Source: Synergistaceae bacterium (GTDB lineage Bacteria > Synergistota > Synergistia > Synergistales > Synergistaceae). From it: a DNA stretch of 5,204 bases. The stretch's first letter is position 1. Each line of letters starts with the position of its first letter. Shown here one piece after another: positions 1 through 5,204 of the stretch. The DNA lies in assembly GCA_031283975.1 (NCBI GenBank), contig JAITAT010000248.1, forward strand, positions 1 through 5,204, read 5' to 3'. The notes under the pieces are model-generated. The model did no database searches. It saw only the letters and a program-made list of their open reading frames with translations, and was not told the DNA's origin. Position numbers and translations under genes: made by a program.

Positions 1-125
1 AAAGTCATCATATTTAAGGGATTTCTGCCTTAATACCGGCTTGAAAAGTGTTTATGCGTCACCAGGCACCTAATTAACGCGCCTTTGAAAGCAAATTGGT
101 ATTAAACACAATTGGAGGAAGAATT
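1..125 (+). promoter_or_regulatory. Leader upstream of the ubiD-like gene with a small dyad
   Basis: This leader should hold the promoter of the decarboxylase gene. The clearest structure is an inverted repeat, TTAAGG at 14-19 and CCTTAA at 28-33, separated by 8 nt. It could be an operator or a weak hairpin; it has no T-run, so it is not a good intrinsic terminator. TTGAAA occurs at 41-46 and 85-90, but neither has a good -10 box at 16-18 bp, so I do not name a promoter. A frame open from the left edge to the TAA at 71-73 could be the tail of an upstream gene, but its 23 residues match nothing I recognise. Confidence 0.3.
114..120 (+). promoter_or_regulatory. Shine-Dalgarno site deciding a TTG start for the ubiD-like gene
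   Basis: GGAGGAA lies directly before the TTG at 126-128, with the GGAGGA core ending 6 nt upstream. This is close to ideal spacing. It implies that the ten codons read from the earlier in-frame TTG at 96 are leader and not protein. The conserved family sequence also begins only after this point. Confidence 0.8.
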
Positions 126-1598
126 TTGGCCAATAAAATCACTGATCTTCGTTCGGCAATCGAATTTTTGAAGACATTTCCCGGGCAGTACGCGGAGACC
201 GACACACCTATAAAACCTCACGCCGAGGTATCAGGCGTGTATCGGTATGTCGGCGCCGGGGGAACGGTGAAACGCCCCACTAAAAAAGGCCCGGCGCTCT
301 GTTTCAACACTGTCGAGGGGCATCCCGGCGCGCGTGTTTTGATAGGAATGCTTGCGTCGCGTGAGCGAGTCGCTCTCATGCTGGGCGAATCACCTCAGCG
401 TTTGGGACATCTCCTCAACGAAGCGGTGCGCAAGCCTATTTTACCTGTAATCGAGGACGACTCGTCGCCTCAGTGCCGCGAGGTGATACATCTCGCCAAC
501 GAACCCGGTTTCGACGTACGCAAGCTGGTTCCGGCGCCGACCAACACGCCGGAGGACGGCGGGCCTTATATCACACTGGGTATGGCTTATGCCTCCGATC
601 CCGATACGAAAAAATCCGATATCACGATTCACCGACTTTGTCTGCAGGGCAGCGACACGATATCTATTTACATGGTGCCGGGCGCGCGTCACATCGGAGC
701 CTTTTTTCAAAAGGCCGAGGCCAAGGGTAAACCGTTGCCGATATCAATCAGCATAGGGGTCGACCCGGCCATAGAGGTGACGACATGCTTCGAACCTCCT
801 ACCACGCCAATAGGCTATGACGAACTCGGCGTGGCCGGAGCGATCCGCGGAGCGCCGGTGAAGCTGGTCAAGTGTCTGACGGTAGACGAGAAGTGCATAG
901 CCAACGCGGAATATGTAATAGAGGGTGAGATACTGCCGAACGTGAGGATTCGCGAAGATCAGAGTACCAACACCGGGTACGCGATGCCGGAATTTCCTGG
1001 TTACACCGGTCCGGCAAATCCATCTGTTCCTCTGATAAAAGTGAAAGCGGTCACCCATCGCAGAAATCCGATACTGCAAACCTGTATCGGGCCGAGCGAG
1101 GAGCACGTCAGCATGGCTGGCATACCCACCGAGGCCAGTATCCTGCAAATGGTGGAGAACGCGATGCCGGGCAGATTGCTCAACGTCTACTGCCACAGCG
1201 GCGGCGGCGGAAAGTACATGGCCATCCTGCAATTCGCGAAGAGGATGCCCAGTGACGAGGGGCGTCAGAGACAGGCGGCGCTGCTCGCATTTGCCGCGTT
1301 CTCCGAGTTGAAGCATGTGATATTGGTCGACGAGGACGTGGATCCGTTCGATTCCAGCGACGTCCTCTTTGCCCTGAACACCAGATACCAGGGCGATATC
1401 GACACGATCTTCATCCCAGGCGTGCGCTGCCACCCACTGGATCCATCACAGACGATGGCGTATAATCCAGCCTTGCGTGATAACGGGCTGTCGTGCAAAA
1501 CCATTTTCGACTGCACGGTTCCGTTCAAACTAAAGGAACAATTTACGCGGGCTAAACTGCTCGATCTAGACCCGGCGAAGTGGGCGCCCGATTTTTAG
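126..1598 (+). CDS. UbiD-family prFMN-dependent (de)carboxylase, AroY-like clade
   Basis: A complete protein of about 490 residues, the usual length for UbiD enzymes. The family uses prenylated FMN, made by a UbiX partner, and a divalent metal to decarboxylate aromatic or unsaturated acids reversibly in the cytoplasm. Residues below count from the TTG at 126. The N-terminal part has GAGGTVKRPT (44-53). The central cofactor/metal region has DITIHRLCLQG (165-175), ARHIG (187-191) and AEYVIEGE (261-268). GPSEEH (322-327) matches the region of the family's catalytic acid. The C-terminal signature is VDEDVDPFD (401-409), followed by ALNTR. Many blocks resemble, from memory, the protocatechuate decarboxylase AroY of Klebsiella, including Asp for Asn in the metal-site motif. 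The substrate is therefore probably a hydroxybenzoate-type acid, but this is inference. No UbiX or small subunit lies in the window. The TTG at 126 is chosen because GGAGGA ends 6 nt before it; the in-frame TTG at 96 has no such site. Confidence 0.93.
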   Translation: MANKITDLRSAIEFLKTFPGQYAETDTPIKPHAEVSGVYRYVGAGGTVKRPTKKGPALCFNTVEGHPGARVLIGMLASRERVALMLGESPQRLGHLLNEAVRKPILPVIEDDSSPQCREVIHLANEPGFDVRKLVPAPTNTPEDGGPYITLGMAYASDPDTKKSDITIHRLCLQGSDTISIYMVPGARHIGAFFQKAEAKGKPLPISISIGVDPAIEVTTCFEPPTTPIGYDELGVAGAIRGAPVKLVKCLTVDEKCIANAEYVIEGEILPNVRIREDQSTNTGYAMPEFPGYTGPANPSVPLIKVKAVTHRRNPILQTCIGPSEEHVSMAGIPTEASILQMVENAMPGRLLNVYCHSGGGGKYMAILQFAKRMPSDEGRQRQAALLAFAAFSELKHVILVDEDVDPFDSSDVLFALNTRYQGDIDTIFIPGVRCHPLDPSQTMAYNPALRDNGLSCKTIFDCTVPFKLKEQFTRAKLLDLDPAKWAPDF

Positions 1599-1603
1599 AA
1601 GAT

Positions 1604-3205
1604 TTATGCGCTTGGCGGGCTGGTGTTTTGCGGCTGGTTTATGTTTCTGGTCGTAAACATCAGCGCCGCCGTGGCGATGAGGAGCAGCGCGCTTCCAGCG
1701 AGCAGCGCGTAATCTTCCATGTTCAGGATGAAGAAAAGCAGGGCGTACAGCAAGCCCTGCGCAAGGGCAGTCATAGCCGCCGGTTTGCGTAGTTTCAGCG
1801 CGCCAAGCACATAGCCGCCGGTCATTGCGATGTTTATAGCGGCCGATATGAGATAGGCCCAGCCAAAACTCATGTGTTCCGAGACCGCCAGCAGCGTCAG
1901 GTAAAACAGCGCAAGCCCCAATCCTATGACGCAGTATTGGACTATATTGAGCCTGACTCCGTCCCTTTTTACAAGGAAGTTTTCAAAGATGACCAACGAG
2001 AGAAATGTCATCAGTATGAACAGCACGGCGTATTTCGTGCCTCTCGAAAGAAGGGAATAATGGAATATCGGCTCGAAAAATTCGACGCCAGCCACGTATT
2101 CCACGAGATTATACTCACCGCCGTAATTCGCGTACCGGACATCATAGTCATTGCCGTAGCTCGGGACCGATCTTTCCTCCCAAGAACTCATATCGCTCAC
2201 CTGCGGATAGTTTCTGACCAGGTTCGGGATGTCCCATACGGCCGTGAATCCCTCTGGGGTGATATCGTGGGATGTCGGAAGGCCCGAGCCTGTGAAAGCC
2301 GGGTGAGGGTACTCGGATTTCAGGCGAAAACTGCTGGATGCGCCGACCGGCGTCAGGAAGAGCCTGTCGGCGCCGCCCACAGATACTCGAAATTCAAACG
2401 GCAAAAACTCCCCCTCCGGGATCGACGACAGGTCGCATTGGCTGGAGAATCCGCTTGAGAGCGCTTTGTTGCCCGCGTCCCCAGGCAGAAATTTGAGCGT
2501 CTGGCCGGCGATTTCAAAATCGCTGATATCACGTATCGCTTTGGCGCTGGTTATACCGACGGCAGCGACAGCTTTATCCCAATGGATTTCGGTTATGTTA
2601 GGCATCAGCCCTGTCAGATTTGGTTTCTGGAATTTGCCTGATACATCAAGTTTCGCCGTATACACCCGCGTGGAATATATGGCGCGGCTTCGGAGTTCCG
2701 TAGATACCTCGCCTTCGACGACAAGGTCATCAGGAAAAACGAGCGCTGTCTCCTGGCGCTCGACAATTTTTATGATCTCCCGGCTGACGCGGTCGCCGCC
2801 TCTCGATCGCTCGGCGGACAATTCCGTCTCGCTCAGAGGAATTTGCTCGGACTCCATGCTCCTGACCGTTAAAGGGACCGATATGACGGGTCCCGCGAGC
2901 GTCTGGGCGCCTCCCCATAAATTCGATATCTCCGATGTGACCTGGAGGCTGCGATCATATCGCTCGTTCACAAGATCGTAGATGAAGGTCATGGGAATGG
3001 TCATCAAGCCGGCGAGAACTGCCGCGGCGGCTATTCTGAAGAGGAAAAAGCGCCGGCCCGACATTTTTTTCAGCGGCCGCAAATCCCCCCATTTCGGAGG
3101 GGTTTCGCTCTCGGGAGTCGTCGCCCTGAAACAGAGCCACAGGATGGTGAGAGCGGCAGCCGACGTTATAGCGGCGGCGATAAGCGATAAAATAATCGTA
3201 AACAA
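1604..3205 (-). CDS. creD: CreD-family inner membrane protein with N-terminal extension
   Basis: An intact protein of 533 residues with the CreD layout. One membrane segment (about 56-76) leads into a large, probably periplasmic domain (about 78-388), followed by a cluster of hydrophobic helices at about 391-412, 420-441, 447-470, 477-495 and 498-517. Family hallmarks are LAGPVISVP (103-111), YPHPAFTG (299-306), RGTKYAVLFILMTF (388-401), ending with FE at 407-408, LLAVSEH (438-444) and FTTRNI (517-522). In enterobacteria and Stenotrophomonas, CreD belongs to the CreBC regulon and affects envelope integrity and tolerance to colicin E2 or beta-lactams; its biochemical activity is unknown. This copy is longer than the roughly 450-residue E. 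coli protein. It has an extra hydrophobic segment (about 4-26) and a charged linker before the usual first helix. The TTG start is supported by a ribosome binding site; the next Met (residue 48) has none. No creB or creC is in the window. The gene lies 25 bp downstream of pckG. Confidence 0.9.
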   Translation of the reverse strand: MFTIILSLIAAAITSAAALTILWLCFRATTPESETPPKWGDLRPLKKMSGRRFFLFRIAAAAVLAGLMTIPMTFIYDLVNERYDRSLQVTSEISNLWGGAQTLAGPVISVPLTVRSMESEQIPLSETELSAERSRGGDRVSREIIKIVERQETALVFPDDLVVEGEVSTELRSRAIYSTRVYTAKLDVSGKFQKPNLTGLMPNITEIHWDKAVAAVGITSAKAIRDISDFEIAGQTLKFLPGDAGNKALSSGFSSQCDLSSIPEGEFLPFEFRVSVGGADRLFLTPVGASSSFRLKSEYPHPAFTGSGLPTSHDITPEGFTAVWDIPNLVRNYPQVSDMSSWEERSVPSYGNDYDVRYANYGGEYNLVEYVAGVEFFEPIFHYSLLSRGTKYAVLFILMTFLSLVIFENFLVKRDGVRLNIVQYCVIGLGLALFYLTLLAVSEHMSFGWAYLISAAINIAMTGGYVLGALKLRKPAAMTALAQGLLYALLFFILNMEDYALLAGSALLLIATAALMFTTRNINQPQNTSPPSA

Positions 3206-3211
3206 TTCTCA

Positions 3212-3220
3212 CTCACCCCT
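3212..3220 (-). promoter_or_regulatory. Shine-Dalgarno site for the TTG start of the creD-like gene
   Basis: On the - strand AGGGGTGAG precedes the TTG at 3205 with a 7 nt spacer. Its GGTGA part pairs with the anti-Shine-Dalgarno sequence. It lies in the 25 bp gap after pckG. The alternative ATG at 3064 has only an A-run directly before it, so the site supports the longer protein with the extra N-terminal hydrophobic segment. Confidence 0.6.
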
Positions 3221-3223
3221 TCG

Positions 3224-3238
3224 TGGCGTCTTACGCCA
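3224..3238 (-). other. Small hairpin around the pckG stop codon
   Basis: TGGCG and CGCCA form a 5 bp stem with a 5 nt loop, and the TAA stop of pckG lies in the loop. No T-run follows, so it does not look like a terminator, and read-through into the creD-like gene is expected. It could slightly modulate mRNA stability or coupling between the two genes, or be chance. Confidence 0.3.
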
Positions 3239-5012
3239 GATTTTTCTCCAGGCTATCCAGTTCGTCGTTCAGTTTCTGGGGCAGTTTGCCGCCGAATTTG
3301 GAGTAGAATTCGCGTATACCCTTCGCTTCTTCGCGCCACAGTTCTTTATCGACGGTCAAAAGCTCCTTGAGCGTGTCACGTGACAGGTCCAGCCCGTCGA
3401 GATTGATGTCCTCCGGTTGCGGCAGATAGCCTATCGGACTTTCCGCGGCGCCTGTCTCGCCGAAAGCGCGTTTGATTATCCATTCCAGGACGCGCATATT
3501 CTCGCCGTAACCGGGCCAGATGAAATTGCCGTTTTCATCGGTGCGGAACCAGTTGACGTTGAAAATCTTCGGGGGATTCGCGATGCGGCGGCCCATGTCG
3601 AACCAGTGGGCGAAATAGTCCCCCATGTGGTAGCCGCAGAACGGGAGCATCGCCATCGGATCGCGGCGCACGACTCCCACCGCGCCCGACGCGGCGGCTG
3701 TCGTCTCGCTGGCCATTATGGAGCCTACAAATACGCCGTGATCCCAGTCGCGCGACTGGTATACCAGAGGGGCGGTTCTGGCGCGGCGTCCTCCAAATAC
3801 CAGTGCCGACAGCGGAACCCCCTGCGGGGCCTCGAATTCCCCGGATATGCAGGGACACTGGCTGGCCGGCGCGGTGAAACGGCTGTTGGGGTGAGCGCCC
3901 TTCGAACCGTCCGTATAGTCCCATTTTTCGCCCTTCCAGTTGAGAGCGTTCTTCGGAGGGTTCTTGTCGAGCCCCTCCCACCAGACGGTATTGTCGTCCA
4001 GGTTGTGCGCGACGTTCGTGAATATGGTGTTTTCCCGACACGACAACAACGCGTTCGGATTTGATTTCATATTGGTGCCCGGCGCGACGCCGAAGAAACC
4101 GGCCTCCGGGTTCACGGCCCAGAGACGCCCGTCGGAGCCGACGCGGAGCCAGGCGATATCGTCGCCCACGCACCAGACTTTGTATCCCTTCTTTTTATAC
4201 GATTCCGGCGGAATCAGCATGGCGAGGTTAGTCTTGCCGCAGGCCGACGGGAAGGCCGCCGCTATATACCTTATCTCGCCGTTCGGATTTTCGATGCCCA
4301 ATATCAGCATGTGTTCGGCCATCCAGCCCTCTTGCCGGCCGAGATACGACGCTATGCGCAGGGCGAAACACTTCTTGCCCAGCAGCACGTTGCCGCCGTA
4401 GCCGGAGTTGATGGACCAGATCGCGTTGTCCTCCGGGAATTGGACGATATATCGGTTTTCCTCGTCGATACCCGCTTTCGCGTGAAGCCCCTTCGTGAAA
4501 TCGGAGGGGTTGACGCTCGCGTCGAGACATTTCAGCACACGCGCGCCAATACGGGTCATTATCGCCATATTGAGGACGACGTAAATGGAGTCGGTCAATT
4601 CGATGCCGAATTTGGCGAACGGCGACTCCGGCACGGCCATTGAAAACGGTATGACGTACATAGTTCGTCCCTTCATGCAGCCGCCGTAGAGTCCGCGCAG
4701 TTTCGCGTACATCTCGGCTGGGTTCGTCCAGTTGTTGGTCGGACCCGCGTCCTCCTCCTTGCGGGAACAGATAAATGTCCTGTGTTCAACGCGCGCCACA
4801 TCGTTCACGGCGGTGCGGTGCAGAAAGCATCCGGGCAGTTTTTCCGGGTTGAGCGCTATGATCTCGCCAGTCGCGAGACTCTCTTTGCGCAGGGCGCCGA
4901 GCTGCTCCTCGGAGCCGTCTATCCAAACTATCGCGTCCGGCTTCGTCATCGCGGCCATTTCATCAATCCAAGCGTTTACGGCCTTGTTACTCGTAAGTGA
5001 CAAATCAAACAT
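3231..5012 (-). CDS. pckG: Phosphoenolpyruvate carboxykinase (GTP)
   Basis: This cytosolic enzyme (EC 4.1.1.32) interconverts oxaloacetate plus GTP with phosphoenolpyruvate, CO2 and GDP. It serves gluconeogenesis, or in the reverse direction CO2 fixation to oxaloacetate in fermenters. The length of 593 residues is normal for the GTP family, and the gene is intact. Motifs counted from the ATG are: the substrate-site Arg in HRTFICS (77-83), YGGN (205-208), Lys in LGKKCFALRIAS (211-222), His in AEHMLILG (232-239), the P-loop FPSACGKTN (254-262) with its hyper-reactive Cys258, VGDDIAWL (282-289) with the metal-binding Asp, PNSRF (375-379) and FGGRRARTAPLVY (406-418). These are GTP-type and not ATP-type features. 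The start is ambiguous. AGAAAGG directly abuts the ATG at 5012, whereas AAGGA is 8 nt before an in-frame TTG at 5003, which would give 590 residues. The creD-like gene follows after 25 bp, probably in the same transcript. Confidence 0.97.
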   Translation of the reverse strand: MFDLSLTSNKAVNAWIDEMAAMTKPDAIVWIDGSEEQLGALRKESLATGEIIALNPEKLPGCFLHRTAVNDVARVEHRTFICSRKEEDAGPTNNWTNPAEMYAKLRGLYGGCMKGRTMYVIPFSMAVPESPFAKFGIELTDSIYVVLNMAIMTRIGARVLKCLDASVNPSDFTKGLHAKAGIDEENRYIVQFPEDNAIWSINSGYGGNVLLGKKCFALRIASYLGRQEGWMAEHMLILGIENPNGEIRYIAAAFPSACGKTNLAMLIPPESYKKKGYKVWCVGDDIAWLRVGSDGRLWAVNPEAGFFGVAPGTNMKSNPNALLSCRENTIFTNVAHNLDDNTVWWEGLDKNPPKNALNWKGEKWDYTDGSKGAHPNSRFTAPASQCPCISGEFEAPQGVPLSALVFGGRRARTAPLVYQSRDWDHGVFVGSIMASETTAAASGAVGVVRRDPMAMLPFCGYHMGDYFAHWFDMGRRIANPPKIFNVNWFRTDENGNFIWPGYGENMRVLEWIIKRAFGETGAAESPIGYLPQPEDINLDGLDLSRDTLKELLTVDKELWREEAKGIREFYSKFGGKLPQKLNDELDSLEKNLA

Positions 5013-5019
5013 CCTTTCT
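5012..5019 (-). promoter_or_regulatory. Ribosome binding site that leaves the pckG start ambiguous
   Basis: AGAAAGGA on the - strand overlaps the A of the ATG at 5012. That is too close to serve this ATG well. It is well placed, 8 nt away, for the in-frame TTG at 5003, the fourth codon. The creD-like and ubiD-like genes both start with TTG, so the TTG is a realistic start here too. Confidence 0.5.
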
Positions 5020-5134
5020 CTATATATGAGGCGTCTCAGCCGGTATATTATATCGTTTCGCTCGAAAAAACACTATAAATTATAATATCAGTGGGACATG
5101 GAGAACCCGAACGCCGAACTCGCGCGACGATTTT
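5013..5134 (-). promoter_or_regulatory. AT-rich pckG leader with candidate -10 boxes and a dyad
   Basis: This is the only non-coding stretch before pckG, so its promoter should be here. On the - strand, perfect TATAAT boxes occur at 5052-5047 and 5084-5079. The second sits inside the palindrome ATTATAAT (5079-5086), so it also reads TATAAT on the + strand. Neither has a good -35 hexamer at 16-18 bp; TTCTCC at 5105-5100 is the nearest, with 15 bp spacing. A dyad, TTTCG-CT-CGAAA (5056-5067), lies just upstream of the nearer box, where an operator could act. TGAG-GCGT-CTCA (5027-5038) could form a small hairpin in the leader. The region is a confident location for the promoter, but the exact elements are not. 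Confidence 0.4.
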
Positions 5135-5204
5135 TCATAAAGACACTATCCGTACTATTCCTTCGCGGTCGGTTCCGGCGAGAAGTTCATCTATCGAAGT
5201 TCCG
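5135..5204 (-). CDS. Possible 3' end of an unidentified upstream gene (partial)
   Basis: From the right edge one - strand frame stays open for 22 residues to a TGA at 5137-5135. It reads TSIDELLAGTDREGIVRIV followed by a short tail, a protein-like composition. The other two - strand frames hit stop codons within about six codons. If real, it is the C-terminus of a gene 122 bp upstream of pckG on the same strand. I do not recognise the family from so few residues. The + strand ORF starting at the ATG at 5098 competes with it, but is arginine-rich and has no ribosome binding site. Confidence 0.3.
   Translation of the reverse strand, partial: GTSIDELLAGTDREGIVRIVSL

Noticed and set aside
2..73. 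Open frame from the left edge ending with TAA at 71-73
   Set aside because: Only 23 residues with no recognisable family, and open frames of this length are common by chance. It is mentioned in the leader entry only.
1200..1212. GGC/GCG triplet run as a repeat element
   Set aside because: It simply encodes the Gly-rich SGGGGK loop, which matches a Gly-rich loop in the AroY-like family.
744..1433. A 229-residue - strand reading frame
   Set aside because: It is antisense to the conserved core of the UbiD protein and its translation is His/Arg-rich with no recognisable domain.
1641..1660. ATGTTT-N8-AAACAT inverted repeat after ubiD as a terminator
   Set aside because: The stem is short and AT-rich, no T-run follows, and it lies inside the creD coding end.
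1874..2981. Two long + strand reading frames (1874-2458 and 2466-2981)
   Set aside because: Both lie entirely antisense to the creD-like gene, have arginine- and serine-rich low-quality translations, and lack family motifs. They are shadows of a well-supported gene.
4482..4499. GTGAA-N8-GTGAA resembling a CreB-binding cre-tag on the opposite strand
   Set aside because: The cre-tag needs 6 nt between repeats, here there are 8, and the site is deep inside the pckG coding sequence.
3417..4643. Several + and - strand frames of 100-215 residues inside pckG
   Set aside because: pckG is complete with all active-site motifs. The overlapping frames are codon-bias shadows of it.
5098..5204. + strand ORF from the ATG at 5098 to the window edge
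   Set aside because: It has no ribosome binding site, is arginine-rich, and overlaps a more protein-like - strand frame. It cannot be judged without the flanking sequence.

Overview
The window is ordinary bacterial chromosome of moderately high GC, with three complete, closely packed metabolic or envelope genes and two short flanks. It contains no mobile element, CRISPR array, tRNA or rRNA that I can see. The genes are a UbiD-family decarboxylase on the + strand (126-1598), a CreD-family membrane protein on the - strand (1604-3205), and a GTP-dependent phosphoenolpyruvate carboxykinase on the - strand (3231-5012).

Layout. Positions 1-125 are a non-coding or gene-end leader carrying a small dyad and a strong ribosome binding site. 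The decarboxylase follows and ends 5 bp from the end of the convergently transcribed creD-like gene. On the - strand, pckG lies upstream of the creD-like gene with a 25 bp gap, no terminator and a recognisable ribosome binding site for creD, so the two are probably co-transcribed. Positions 5013-5134 are an AT-rich leader that should hold the pckG promoter. The last ~70 bp may be the 3' end of another - strand gene that runs off the window.

Organism. The sequence alone does not fix a phylum. TTG start codons with good Shine-Dalgarno spacing are used for the decarboxylase and the creD-like gene, and possibly pckG, and the ATA isoleucine codon is common. A GTP-type PEPCK and an AroY-like UbiD decarboxylase would fit an anaerobic or fermentative bacterium. 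CreD homologues are best known from Gram-negative bacteria, so a two-membrane envelope is a reasonable but unproven inference.

How the genes may work together. PEPCK interconverts oxaloacetate and phosphoenolpyruvate at the centre of carbon metabolism. The UbiD enzyme probably removes, or in reverse adds, CO2 on an aromatic hydroxy-acid, so both catalyse carboxylation/decarboxylation chemistry. Nothing in the sequence ties them into one pathway, because they are on opposite strands and converge through creD. I found no convincing undescribed system. The points most worth a second look are the extended N-terminus of the CreD homologue, its apparent operon with pckG, and the TTG starts.
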